From assembly GCA_902461565.1 (NCBI GenBank), contig CABPYL010000032.1, positions 1 to 35,093 on the forward strand: DNA of 35,093 bases. Reading direction: 5' to 3'. Shown here in pieces: positions 7,869 through 16,831 of the stretch. Each line of letters opens with the position of its first letter. Within the stretch, counting starts at the first letter, position 1. The DNA comes from an uncultured Porphyromonadaceae bacterium. Lineage in GTDB: Bacteria > Bacteroidota > Bacteroidia > Bacteroidales > Muribaculaceae. Below the pieces are notes generated by a model, which searched no databases, had not been told where the DNA came from, and was given only the letters and a program-made list of their open reading frames with translations. The position numbers were made by a program, and so were the translations under genes.

Positions 7869-8290
7869 TCCGATATCAGCATAGTGCGGGAATCATCGTC
7901 GTTCACCTTTATCTGCACCGTAACTGTATCGTCGGGCAGTGCTGCGGCGATGCGCTCCGGCCACTCGATAAGGCAGATGGCGCCGGAGTCGAAATAGTCT
8001 TCGATACCTAATTCAAGCGCCTCCTCCAGGCTCTCGATACGGTAGAAATCGAAATGATATATCAGTTCGGCTGTGGTATCAGAGCGATACTCGTTGATAA
8101 GCGCGAAAGTGGGCGATGCCGTTTCTTCGGCGTCGACACCCAAAGCCTGGCAGAGAGCGTTTATAAAAGTTGTCTTGCCTGCACCCATGTCGCCATAGAA
8201 AGCAAACACGGTATTGTCGCCCATCATGGCGGCGAACTCGCGGGCGGCCTGCGGCAGAGCGGCCTCGTTAGGAATCTGTATAGTTTTCAT
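7865..8290 (-). CDS. tsaE: tRNA threonylcarbamoyladenosine biosynthesis ATPase TsaE
   Basis: TsaE is the ATPase subunit that works with TsaB and TsaD to form t6A at position 37 of ANN-decoding tRNAs. The 141-residue sequence has the Walker A motif GDMGAGKTT at 33-41, the conserved SPTF and FDFYR motifs, and IEWPERI near the end, matching the family over its normal length. It starts 5 bases after the porX stop and overlaps birA by four bases. The link with porX looks like shared transcription rather than shared function. Confidence 0.95.
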   Translation of the reverse strand: MKTIQIPNEAALPQAAREFAAMMGDNTVFAFYGDMGAGKTTFINALCQALGVDAEETASPTFALINEYRSDTTAELIYHFDFYRIESLEEALELGIEDYFDSGAICLIEWPERIAAALPDDTVTVQIKVNDDDSRTMLISE

Positions 8291-8295
8291 TTGAT

Positions 8296-9840
8296 TTACT
8301 TGGGAGAAAGGGTTATAAGCGGCACAAGCATTTCCTCGAGCGATATGCCGCCATGCTGGAATGTGCCGGTATAGTATTGTACGTAGTAATTATAATTGTT
8401 CGGGTAGGCGAAGAAATCGTCGCGAGAGGCGAAGATATAGGTGGTGGACACATTAGGCGACGGCAGCCCGAAGCGTGCGGGATTCTTTACCTCGAACACC
8501 TGTCTGGGGTTGTAGGCCAGATTCTTGCCTAACTTGTAGCGCAGGTTTGTGTTTGTGTTCTTGTCGCCCACAACCTTTATCGGGTTGTCCACGCGTATGG
8601 TGCCGTGGTCGGTGGTAAGCACAATCTTGTAACCGCGCGAAGCAATGCGGCGGAAAATCTCCAGTGCCGACGAGTGGCGGAACCAGCTCTCGGTAAGCGA
8701 GCGGTAGGCAGCGTTTGTGGCGGCAAGCTCGCGTATCATCTTCGATTCGGTGCGCGCGTGCGACAGCATGTCTATAAAATTGAGCACGATTACATTCAGG
8801 TCGTTAACTTCCAGCTGGTTGAACTCGCGCAACAAGCGTTCGCCTCCGGCGCTGTCGTTCACCTTGTTATACGAGAAACGGTAGTTTTTGCGGAAACGCG
8901 CGAGCTGCGTCGCTATCAGCGGCGACTCGTTTATATTCTTGCCCTCTTCAGAATCCTCGTCTATCCACAGTTCGGGGAACATTTTCTCGATCTGCAGCGG
9001 CATCAGACCTGAGAAAATAGCGTTGCGGGCATACTGCGTTGCAGTGGGCAGAATGGATGTATACAATTTCTCGTCGAAGTTGAAATACTCCGCCAACAGC
9101 GGTTTGAGGGTACGCCATTGGTCAAGGCGGAAATTGTCGATAAGAATAAAGAATACTTTCTCGTCGGCATCGAGCAACGGGAACACCGATTTCTGAAAAA
9201 TCTGCGGGCTCATCAGCGGATGGTTGTCGGTAGTAACCCAGTCCTCGTAGTTGCGCCGCAGCCACTTGTAGAACTCCGAGTTTGCCTCCTTCTTCTGCGT
9301 CTCCAGCAGCTCGCTCATGTTGGTGTCGGCCTCGGCAAGCTCCATCTCACGGAACACCAATTTCTGGTACAGTTCATACCAGTCGTCGATGCTCGACGCC
9401 GTGTTTATCAGCATGCCGAGTTTGCCGAAGTCCTCGCGATAGTCCTGCGTTGCTTTTTCGGATACAAGACGGTCGGAATGCAGCTGTTTCTTGATGGCTA
9501 TAAGAATCTGGTTGGGATTCACAGGTTTTATAAGGTAGTCGGCAATCTTGCTTCCCACCGCCTGGTCCATTATATTCTCCTCCTCGCTCTTGGTAATCAT
9601 GATCACCGGCGTCTGCGGATGCTGTTGTTTCAGCAGTTGCAGAGTCTCTAATCCCGTAAGCCCCGGCATGTTCTCGTCGAGGATAATAAGGTCGTAGGGC
9701 GTTGCCGCAGCCATGTCGAGGGCATCGCTGCCATTGTTGGCTGTGGTAACGTCGTAACCCTTGTTGCGCAGAAACAGAAGGTGCGGCTTCAGAAGGTCAA
9801 TTTCATCGTCGGCCCACAATATGCGTTGCTGATTGCTCAT
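8296..9840 (-). CDS. porX: PorX-like response regulator with PglZ/alkaline phosphatase-superfamily effector domain
   Basis: In Porphyromonas gingivalis PorX is a response regulator required for T9SS gene expression and gingipain secretion. This 514-residue protein matches that architecture and length. A CheY-like receiver occupies about 1-120, with the acidic pair in WADDEID, the phospho-acceptor Asp55 in LIILDENMPG, and the Lys of IKPVNP. A PglZ-type domain fills about 150-514, with metal-site motifs DNFRLDQW and TTDHGTIRV. A second in-frame ATG two codons upstream (9846) is possible; I prefer 9840 because the -7 box at 9858-9865 leaves almost no leader otherwise. It heads the porX-tsaE-birA operon. 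Several candidate T9SS cargo proteins are encoded nearby, but the secretion machinery is not in the window. Confidence 0.88.
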   Translation of the reverse strand: MSNQQRILWADDEIDLLKPHLLFLRNKGYDVTTANNGSDALDMAAATPYDLIILDENMPGLTGLETLQLLKQQHPQTPVIMITKSEEENIMDQAVGSKIADYLIKPVNPNQILIAIKKQLHSDRLVSEKATQDYREDFGKLGMLINTASSIDDWYELYQKLVFREMELAEADTNMSELLETQKKEANSEFYKWLRRNYEDWVTTDNHPLMSPQIFQKSVFPLLDADEKVFFILIDNFRLDQWRTLKPLLAEYFNFDEKLYTSILPTATQYARNAIFSGLMPLQIEKMFPELWIDEDSEEGKNINESPLIATQLARFRKNYRFSYNKVNDSAGGERLLREFNQLEVNDLNVIVLNFIDMLSHARTESKMIRELAATNAAYRSLTESWFRHSSALEIFRRIASRGYKIVLTTDHGTIRVDNPIKVVGDKNTNTNLRYKLGKNLAYNPRQVFEVKNPARFGLPSPNVSTTYIFASRDDFFAYPNNYNYYVQYYTGTFQHGGISLEEMLVPLITLSPK

Positions 9841-9857
9841 AGTCATTATAATTTATG

Positions 9858-9865
9858 CAAATATA
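9858..9865 (-). promoter_or_regulatory. -7 promoter box of the porX operon
   Basis: Minus strand TATATTTG matches TAnnTTTG. The distance to the start codon implies a very short leader of roughly 10-15 bases. No convincing -33 TTTG is seen. Confidence 0.5.
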
Positions 9866-9958
9866 CGCAGAATATTCGATGAAAAAAATAGCGGATGTCC
9901 GCTGCAAAAGTCAACCGCATCAAAAATAACACAAAATACGATTCACTTGTTAAAGCTT

Positions 9959-9990
9959 TTTGTGTATTTCGCAGAAAATTCATATTTTTG
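9959..9990 (+). promoter_or_regulatory. Promoter of the large FN3/choice-of-anchor protein
   Basis: TTTG (9959-9962), a 20-base spacer and TATTTTTG (9983-9990) fit the Bacteroidota -33/-7 consensus. A leader of about 100 bases follows, containing a small hairpin (AACGG...CCGTT, about 10029-10047). Confidence 0.7.
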
Positions 9991-10098
9991 CAAATAGAAT
10001 CTACCATGTGTCTAAACTCTCTCTGCTTTAACGGTTCCGGCCGTTGAACTAATCCAGATTATAAACAATCCATATTATTAATTTTAAATTTCTTCTGC

Positions 10099-13000
10099 AT
10101 GAAAAAGTATTTACCCTACCTCGTCGGCGGTATACTTCTGGCAGCCCCTGTACCGGCACAGGCACAGACCCAGTTCTTTACGCCTAACGATGTAACAAAT
10201 GCGAAGGTAGAATGGAATTTCGAAGAAAAAGTATTCGATGTTTCGTTCACAGCACCCACTACAGGTTTTTATTACGATGAAAACTACAACACCATTACCG
10301 GCGACCTTACAACTATCGACAAAATCGAAGTGAACATGGGTCAGGGTTACAGCGGTCTCGAAGTTGTCAAGACTTTCGAGAATGCCACTCCCGGTCAAGA
10401 CTATTCTTTCAAATGCAGCGAAGGCCATGCAGGCGCGAACTATAATTTCACCTTCAATGTTTACCTTGGCGATTCAAAGAGCAGCGGCCGCTGGCTCTAC
10501 GACTGCTTCGCAGGTGGTTTACCTGAGGATATAGGCGATGTGAATGTGGAGACCGTAAAAGGCCAGCTTCCCATCACTCTCAAATTCAAGGCTCCGGAAT
10601 ATTACAAGGGTCGCGACATACGAATGGAGCGCCTGGACAGTATCCGTATATACAACGAATTTTATGACTGGAGCACATACCAGAACATCATCACCAACTA
10701 TGCAGTCCTTACCGACGTAAAGCCTGGCCAGGACTGTGAGGTAAGCATCGCCGACCCGGCCATTGGCAACGGATCGCAGAGCCTTTATATACAGGCATTC
10801 GCACCCGACGGCGCCGGTGAACGCAAAAGTGTTTACTTCTACATAGGCGAGGACGCTCCGGGTATGGTTTCCAATATTATTCTTGCTGAACAGGCCGACG
10901 GTACCATCCTGGTAACTTGGGATGCTCCCACCAAGGGTGCTAACAACGGCTACTTCAATCCCGAAGGTCTGAACTACACCATCAACCTGTACAAGAACGG
11001 CAGCTACACGGGTACATTGCTGAAGACAGGCCTCACCGAGAACAGCTTTGTATACACTCCCACAGCCACCGAACCCGAAATAATAAGTTTCGGCATTGCT
11101 TCCAGCAACGCAAACGGCACAGGCAGCGAGGTACGTTCCGGCCAGACTATTGTCGGCCCGGCTTTGAGTTTGCCTTTCATGGACGGCTTCAACAAGGTTG
11201 ACGGATATAATACAACATCCGAGCACGTATGGAGCAATTCCAGCAACAGTATCGACAACTATCCTCCCACATGGCGCTACGGCAACACATCCTACCTCAG
11301 TGACTCCAACTATACTCAGGTCAAGCCCCAGAGCGGCGAAGGCGGTTTTGCCTATATCAACCTGTACTCCAGCTCACTGAATGCCGACTACAACCTCGTT
11401 TCTTCCAAGATTGACGTTGCAGGCAAAGCACAGATGGACCTCCGCTTCTCCTACTACCATGTAGAATTCAGTGATACCCGCCTTGTTGTCGGTGTAAGTT
11501 TTGACGGATGCGCAACATTCAACAATGTATTCACCGCCGATTTCAGCACCAAGACCACTGATACCGGCTGGAAGAATATAATGAAAACTATTGACATTCC
11601 CGCCAACGCCACATGCGCTTACCTCAGCTTCACATGCGCAAAGACTGGCGACAGCCATCTCGAACCTGTTATCATAGACGAAATCACACTCAAGGAAACC
11701 GGTTCCGCTGCTGTTGTATTCCCTGCTTCGGTAAGCGACTTCCAGGCTACCTACAACAAGTCCGAGGGCAATGTAACCGTCAGCTTCAAGGCTCCCACTC
11801 TCACCCACGCATCGCTTGGAGAGGTTAACGGACAGCCGTTGGAAAGCATTACACGCATCGAGCTATCCCGCCAGATAGGCAACAGTGACTACTCGCTTAT
11901 CAAAACTTTCGAAAATCCCGCTCCCGGCGAAGAAATCACTTACGCCGACACTGACCTTGCTGTAGGTGGCGAATACTATTACAAGGCTGTTGTTTATGTT
12001 GAGAACTGCTGCGACTACGGCATGTTCCTCGACAACCCTGTTATGGTCGGGCAGGTTCCCGTAGACATAAACGATCTTGTAGCCACTTGCGACGGTGGCG
12101 TTGCTCCCGTATTCCTTAAATTTACAGCTCCTACAAAGGACAACCAGGGCAATGACCTCGAAGAAATCACAAAGATTTATGTACAGACCTACAACAACTC
12201 GCGCTACATCTGGGAAGACCTCGACGAAATCGAGAACGTAACCCCGGGTCAGAAAGTCGTTTACACCGACAATACCGTCTCCACCGGCCAGACAGCACGC
12301 TACCGCGTTATAGTAGGTGGCACAGCAGGTAACTCCTATGGTACCGAAGTGAGTGTTTATGTTGGCCTCGACACACCTCTGTCTCCGTCCAATGTTGTCG
12401 CTACAGTGAACGACAACGGCACAATCACCGTAACCTGGGAAGCTCCCACCGAGGGTGTCAACGGCGGTTATATCGATGTCGATAATCTTGTATACACCGT
12501 TCTTCGCGGCAACGGCTACAGCGATTACGATGCAACGGTTGTTAAGGAAGGCCTAAACACCACCGAATTCACCGACGATACCGAATTTGCCGAAGAAACT
12601 ATTGTGAAGTACTTTGTAAAGGCCAATAACAAAGGTTTGGAAGGCAATTCGCGTGCATCCAATACCGTTGCCGTAGGCCCAGCCGCCACACTTCCTTTCG
12701 TAGAGAACTTCGACGTTAAGAACACCCGTGGCTACGTTACCGCCGAACACAGTACGTGGACCACAACATCATCCGACGGCACAGGCTACTGGGAATATGC
12801 CGAAATGGCATATCTCGCCGACGGTCAAGTTTCTCCTGTCGAGGGCGGTATCGGTCTGGCATACGTTTACTATGGTCCCTACACCACCTATGAACGCGAT
12901 GACTATCTTACTTCCGGCAATATCAACGTTGAGAACGTAACCTCCGCCGAACTCGTATTCTGGAGCTATGGCTCGCCTGACTACAACAGCAGCGTTGCTG

Positions 13001-13428
13001 CTGAAGTAGCTTACGACAAGAGCGATGAATTCACCGAAATAGTGAAGATGAGCAACGAATACGACGTTGCCGACGCCGGCTGGATCAAATACACCGAAAC
13101 TATCGCTATCCCAGTAGGAGCCAAGACAGTGCAGCTTCGTTTCCACGCCCACAAGGGCAATAACTCTACATCCATAGCCATCGACAATATATCGCTGTCG
13201 GCTCAGACTGTAGGAGTTGAGAACGTGGCCACCGGCAACATCTGCATAACCGTTGCCAATGGCGCTATCATTGTAGGCGGAGCTGCCGATGCCGATGCAG
13301 TGAACGTATATACCGCCTCGGGCATGACTGTATACAGCGGAAACGGCAATGTAACACTTCCCGTTGCTCCCGGCTTCTACATCGTGAAGGCCGGAAACGC
13401 TTCCGCCGTCAAGGTTTGCGTTAAGTAA
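10099..13428 (+). CDS. Large modular secreted protein (fibronectin type III and choice-of-anchor J-like domains, C-terminal sorting tail)
   Basis: The 1109-residue product has a signal peptide (MKKYLPYLVGGILLAAPVPAQAQ) and beta-sandwich domains. FN3-like modules with GTILVTWDAPTKG and GTITVTWEAPTEG start near 255 and 755. Each is followed by a jelly-roll of the choice-of-anchor J/cleaved adhesin type, at about 350-535 (LSLPFMDGFN...PVIIDEITL) and about 855-1035 (ATLPFVENFD...IAIDNISL). Two further FN3-like units lie between them (about 543-755), so part of the protein is an internal duplication. The C-terminus (VNVYTASGMTVYSG...GFYIVKAG...VKVCVK) resembles a T9SS type A sorting domain. Surface adhesion or glycan binding is inferred; no catalytic motif is apparent. 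It is a monocistronic unit with its own promoter and terminator. Confidence 0.75.
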   Translation: MKKYLPYLVGGILLAAPVPAQAQTQFFTPNDVTNAKVEWNFEEKVFDVSFTAPTTGFYYDENYNTITGDLTTIDKIEVNMGQGYSGLEVVKTFENATPGQDYSFKCSEGHAGANYNFTFNVYLGDSKSSGRWLYDCFAGGLPEDIGDVNVETVKGQLPITLKFKAPEYYKGRDIRMERLDSIRIYNEFYDWSTYQNIITNYAVLTDVKPGQDCEVSIADPAIGNGSQSLYIQAFAPDGAGERKSVYFYIGEDAPGMVSNIILAEQADGTILVTWDAPTKGANNGYFNPEGLNYTINLYKNGSYTGTLLKTGLTENSFVYTPTATEPEIISFGIASSNANGTGSEVRSGQTIVGPALSLPFMDGFNKVDGYNTTSEHVWSNSSNSIDNYPPTWRYGNTSYLSDSNYTQVKPQSGEGGFAYINLYSSSLNADYNLVSSKIDVAGKAQMDLRFSYYHVEFSDTRLVVGVSFDGCATFNNVFTADFSTKTTDTGWKNIMKTIDIPANATCAYLSFTCAKTGDSHLEPVIIDEITLKETGSAAVVFPASVSDFQATYNKSEGNVTVSFKAPTLTHASLGEVNGQPLESITRIELSRQIGNSDYSLIKTFENPAPGEEITYADTDLAVGGEYYYKAVVYVENCCDYGMFLDNPVMVGQVPVDINDLVATCDGGVAPVFLKFTAPTKDNQGNDLEEITKIYVQTYNNSRYIWEDLDEIENVTPGQKVVYTDNTVSTGQTARYRVIVGGTAGNSYGTEVSVYVGLDTPLSPSNVVATVNDNGTITVTWEAPTEGVNGGYIDVDNLVYTVLRGNGYSDYDATVVKEGLNTTEFTDDTEFAEETIVKYFVKANNKGLEGNSRASNTVAVGPAATLPFVENFDVKNTRGYVTAEHSTWTTTSSDGTGYWEYAEMAYLADGQVSPVEGGIGLAYVYYGPYTTYERDDYLTSGNINVENVTSAELVFWSYGSPDYNSSVAAEVAYDKSDEFTEIVKMSNEYDVADAGWIKYTETIAIPVGAKTVQLRFHAHKGNNSTSIAIDNISLSAQTVGVENVATGNICITVANGAIIVGGAADADAVNVYTASGMTVYSGNGNVTLPVAPGFYIVKAGNASAVKVCVK

Positions 13429-13448
13429 TCCCCCCGAATAAACATAGT

Positions 13449-13482
13449 AAAGGCTGCGCCGGTTCAGACGCAGCCTTTTTAT
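13449..13482 (+). terminator. Rho-independent terminator
   Basis: Perfect 10-bp stem AAAGGCTGCG/CGCAGCCTTT with a 10-base loop, followed by TTATT. It lies between convergent genes. Confidence 0.88.
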
Positions 13483-13531
13483 TATATCCGTGCAGTTCGC
13501 ATGATAACGGAACTGCCATTTTTGCTCTTTG

Positions 13532-14758
13532 TTATTCCTGCTCCTGATAATCCTGGTACAGCAAATCGTTATATGGGAAACGGGCAAGGTGGATTTCGCG
13601 GGCCATTGTATACAGGCGTTGCTTCAGTTCGTCGATGTTTATGCCTTTGCGGGCGCTTATAAACACACAGTTGTCGTTCATCTTTGCCATCCACGACGCT
13701 TTCAGCTCCTCCAGTGTGGCATTGCAGCGTTGCCGCGGCGTAAGGTCATATTCGTCCTTGGGTACACATTTGAATGCGTCGATTTTGTTGAAAACGAGTA
13801 GCATGGGCTTGTCCGCGCCGTTGCACACCTCTCGGAGGGTTTTGTCCACCACCTCTATCTGCTCCTCGAAGTTGGGGTGCGATATGTCCACAACGTGGAC
13901 AAGGATATCGGCCTCGCGCACTTCGTCGAGCGTAGATTTAAAGGAGTCCACAAGATGGGTGGGCAGCTTGCGGATAAAGCCGACTGTATCTGTCAGCAGG
14001 AACGGCAGATTGTCTATCACCACCTTGCGCACAGTGGTGTCTAGTGTGGCAAAAAGTTTGTTTTCGGCAAACACGTCGCTCTTGCTCAGCACATTCATCA
14101 GTGTAGATTTCCCCACGTTGGTGTAGCCTACAAGCGCCACGCGTGTTAGTTTGCCGCGGTTCTTGCGCTGTACGGCCTTCTGGCGGTCGATGGCGCGCAG
14201 TTCTTCTTTGAGCAGCGATATGCGGTTAAGGATTATACGACGGTCGGTTTCTATCTGCGTCTCACCGGGCCCACGCATACCGATACCGCCACGCTGACGC
14301 TCCAGGTGTGTCCACATACGTGTGAGGCGCGGCAGCAGATACTGGTATTGCGCCAGTTCTACCTGCGTTTTCGCGCTCGCCGTCTGGGCGCGCTTGGCAA
14401 AGATATCGAGAATAAGATTCGTACGGTCCAGAATCTTCACGCCAAGTTCGCGCTCAATATTCAGCACCTGCTTGCTGGTGAGATCGTCGTCGAAGATAGC
14501 CAGCGATATGTCGCCGCGGTCCTCGATGTATTTCTTTATTTCCTCCAGTTTTCCCTTACCCACGAACGTGCGCGGGTTGGGATAATCTACTTTCTGCGTG
14601 AATGTCTGTACGGTGGTCGCCCCGGCGGTATCAGCCAGGAATGCCAGCTCGTCCAGATACTCGGTAGCCTTGACCTCGTCCTGCGTCGGCGTTACCAGAC
14701 CGACCAGAATGGCGTTCTCGGGCTGGGCGGCCTGCGGTGTTACGGAATTGATTTTCAT
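13532..14758 (-). CDS. hflX: Ribosome-associated GTPase HflX
   Basis: HflX binds the large ribosomal subunit and helps split or rescue stalled ribosomes under stress. The 408-residue sequence has the HflX N-terminal domain (with FVGKGKLEEI), the conserved RGPGETQIETDRR linker at about 162-174, and a G domain with G1 GYTNVGKS (211-218), DTVG and NKID. Length and motif order are normal. It starts one base after the stop of the acyl-CoA ligase gene, so both are co-transcribed; a shared pathway is not evident. Confidence 0.95.
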   Translation of the reverse strand: MKINSVTPQAAQPENAILVGLVTPTQDEVKATEYLDELAFLADTAGATTVQTFTQKVDYPNPRTFVGKGKLEEIKKYIEDRGDISLAIFDDDLTSKQVLNIERELGVKILDRTNLILDIFAKRAQTASAKTQVELAQYQYLLPRLTRMWTHLERQRGGIGMRGPGETQIETDRRIILNRISLLKEELRAIDRQKAVQRKNRGKLTRVALVGYTNVGKSTLMNVLSKSDVFAENKLFATLDTTVRKVVIDNLPFLLTDTVGFIRKLPTHLVDSFKSTLDEVREADILVHVVDISHPNFEEQIEVVDKTLREVCNGADKPMLLVFNKIDAFKCVPKDEYDLTPRQRCNATLEELKASWMAKMNDNCVFISARKGINIDELKQRLYTMAREIHLARFPYNDLLYQDYQEQE

Positions 14759-14759
14759 A

Positions 14760-16571
14760 TTAACAATACATTGCCTCTATCTCGTCGGCGTATATGCTGT
14801 TTATGGCCGGACGGCGTATTTTAAGAGTGTTTGTAAGTTCGCCGTTCTCAATTGTGAAAGCACGTGGCAACAGAGTGAACTTCTTTATCTTTTCAAAGCC
14901 GGCAAGACCCTTTTGCAGGCGGTCTATTCGCTCGGCGATGAACTTGCGTATCTCGGAATTCTGCACGAGTTCCTCCATAGAGCTGAAACTGATACCTTTG
15001 CTGCGGGCATACTCCTTTAGGGCGTCGAATGCCGGAATTATGATTGCAGTAACATACTTGCGCTGGTCGCCGATTACGGCTACCTGCTCTATGTACCGAT
15101 CGGCACCGAGCCGGCTTTCGATGGCCTGCGGAGCAATGTATTTGCCGTTGGAAGTTTTGAACAGATCCTTTATGCGCTCGGTAAGCACTAAAGCGCCGGT
15201 GTGGTCGATAAGACCGGCGTCGCCTGTACGGAACCAGCCATCGGGCGTGAAAGCACGATCGTTTTCCTCGGGACGGCGGTAATAGCCGCGCATAACCGTA
15301 GGACCTTTTACAAGTATCTCGTTTTCCTCACCTATCTTCACCTGTACATTTGGCATCAACGTACCTACCGAACCTATCTCGTATCCGACGGAGGGGAAAC
15401 AGCTGACTGTGGCCGTAGTCTCGGACAAACCATAACCTATGACAATATTCAGACCACAGGCATGCAGAAATTCAACTATTGTAGACGACAACGGCGCGCC
15501 TGCAGTAGGGAATATGTTCGGATTCACGATGCCTATGGCGTGTCTGAGTTTGGAAAACACCATGCGGTCGAAGAATTTGTATTGCCACTCCAGCGTGCGG
15601 GGCGGAACCAGGCCAAGACGCACATATTCCAGATTGCGCTTCGCGCCTACCTTGAGGGCCCGGCGTACCATCGCGGCCTGCAGGCCTGTCATTTTTCCGA
15701 GTTTATCCTGAATGGCCGTGTAAACTTTCTCCCAGAAACGCGGTACGCTGCACATGCACGTAGGTTGAGCAATGCGTACGGCGTCCTGTATCTGTTTGGG
15801 ATTGCGGTTTATATCCACGCGCATGCCTTCGGTGAGGCAGAAATACGTCCAGGCTTTCTCAAAAATATGGCTCATCGGCAGGAAGCTGACAGATGTATCA
15901 CTGTCGCTGAGTGTATCCAGACGCGTGTGATGGGTTTCTATCGCCGAGTTGAAGCAACTGTGAGGCAGTATCGCGCCTTTTGGCTCGCCGGTGGTGCCGG
16001 AAGTATATATAAGCGTGGCAATGTCGTCGGGAGCGGCGGTAGCGCAACGCTGCTCCACCTCGGCGCGGCAGGCACGCGAAGCGGCTGCTCCAAGTTCCAG
16101 AAATTTGGAATAATGGAGAGTATCGTTATCGTCATTATCGATAACGACATCATCATCGATAACCACTATCTTCTTAAGCGAAGGGCAGTTACGGAATATG
16201 GTGCGCGCAGTGCGGTAGTGAGACGCATCACCCACCACTACAATTTTTGCGCCGGCGTCGTTAATAATATACTGCACCTGTTCGGGGCTGCTGGTAGCAT
16301 ATATGGCCACGGGAATGGCGCGGTTGCGATAGCATCCGAAATCGGTGTACAGAAATTCAGGGCAATTTGGCGCGAAGACAGCCACCATGTCGCCGGGAGC
16401 GATACCGAGGATCTCGAAAGCGCATGCGGCATAACGCACGCGGGCATCAAAATCACCCCAGGTTACGGGGTCTAACTGCCTGGTATTCACATTTATGGAT
16501 GTAAATGCCTCGCGATCAGCACCGTATCTTTCCAGCTGGCGTCCGGTAAGGTTTGTAAGTATATTAGACAT
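14760..16571 (-). CDS. Long-chain fatty acid--CoA ligase (AMP-forming)
   Basis: This 603-residue member of the adenylate-forming superfamily activates fatty acids to acyl-CoA through an acyl-AMP. Visible motifs are YTSGTTGEPKGA (P-loop-like, about 187-198), GYGLSETTATVS, GWFRTGDAG, and the C-terminal LTNTLKIRRP with the adenylation lysine region. Overall it resembles the long-chain Faa/FadD15-like group. I chose the ATG at 16571 (MSNILTNLTG) and not the longer frame to 16625, because a perfect -7 box (16599-16606) lies inside the extension. It is the first gene of the ligase-hflX pair. Exact chain-length preference cannot be read from the sequence. Confidence 0.88.
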   Translation of the reverse strand: MSNILTNLTGRQLERYGADREAFTSINVNTRQLDPVTWGDFDARVRYAACAFEILGIAPGDMVAVFAPNCPEFLYTDFGCYRNRAIPVAIYATSSPEQVQYIINDAGAKIVVVGDASHYRTARTIFRNCPSLKKIVVIDDDVVIDNDDNDTLHYSKFLELGAAASRACRAEVEQRCATAAPDDIATLIYTSGTTGEPKGAILPHSCFNSAIETHHTRLDTLSDSDTSVSFLPMSHIFEKAWTYFCLTEGMRVDINRNPKQIQDAVRIAQPTCMCSVPRFWEKVYTAIQDKLGKMTGLQAAMVRRALKVGAKRNLEYVRLGLVPPRTLEWQYKFFDRMVFSKLRHAIGIVNPNIFPTAGAPLSSTIVEFLHACGLNIVIGYGLSETTATVSCFPSVGYEIGSVGTLMPNVQVKIGEENEILVKGPTVMRGYYRRPEENDRAFTPDGWFRTGDAGLIDHTGALVLTERIKDLFKTSNGKYIAPQAIESRLGADRYIEQVAVIGDQRKYVTAIIIPAFDALKEYARSKGISFSSMEELVQNSEIRKFIAERIDRLQKGLAGFEKIKKFTLLPRAFTIENGELTNTLKIRRPAINSIYADEIEAMYC

Positions 16572-16598
16572 AGTGATTTGAGTCTTCGTTAACTTGTG

Positions 16599-16606
16599 CA
16601 AAGATA
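16599..16606 (-). promoter_or_regulatory. -7 promoter box of the acyl-CoA ligase-hflX operon
   Basis: Minus strand TATCTTTG fits TAnnTTTG, with a TTG-containing stretch about 16-20 bases upstream. It lies about 28 bases before the chosen start and rules out the longer reading frame as the main product. Confidence 0.6.
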
Positions 16607-16705
16607 CACTCTTTGGCTTTCTCAATTAACAATTGACGGGCCAAAAATGACGTATTGTTAACAAATCTTTCCAAGCGCGGCGCAAAGATTAATGGATTTT
16701 AACTA

Positions 16706-16831
16706 TTAACTCTGTTTTTTCACCGGAGAGTGCTTGTCCATATTCTTGAAATGAAGATTGTTCATCTCCATAGGGGTGAGCACGCGTGCATCCGGCAAAT
16801 CGGGAAATACTATTTTCTTTATTTTACTCAT
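16706..16831 (-). CDS. Small ORF (41 residues) coupled to the VKOR gene; possible peptide precursor or leader-like peptide
   Basis: The peptide starts MSKIKKIVFPDLPDARVLTP and continues MEMNNLHFKNMDKHSPVKKQS. Its ATG overlaps the end of the VKOR gene by eight bases (ATGAGTAA), suggesting translational coupling. A basic start, a D-A-x-V-L-T-x-x-E-M-N block and a short hydrophilic tail resemble, from memory, leader regions of small Bacteroidota peptides found near C39/VKOR/thioredoxin genes. There is no double-glycine cleavage site and no cysteine, so a classic double-glycine bacteriocin precursor is not supported. Function is unknown. It could also be a chance ORF. Confidence 0.5.
   Translation of the reverse strand: MSKIKKIVFPDLPDARVLTPMEMNNLHFKNMDKHSPVKKQS

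Noticed and set aside
15201..16475. 424-residue plus-strand ORF opposite the acyl-CoA ligase
   Set aside because: It is the complement of a well-conserved AMP-binding enzyme; the open frame results from codon bias.
16572..16625. N-terminal extension of the acyl-CoA ligase
   Set aside because: The extension contains a perfect -7 promoter box for the shorter gene, and the extra 18 residues have no family counterpart.
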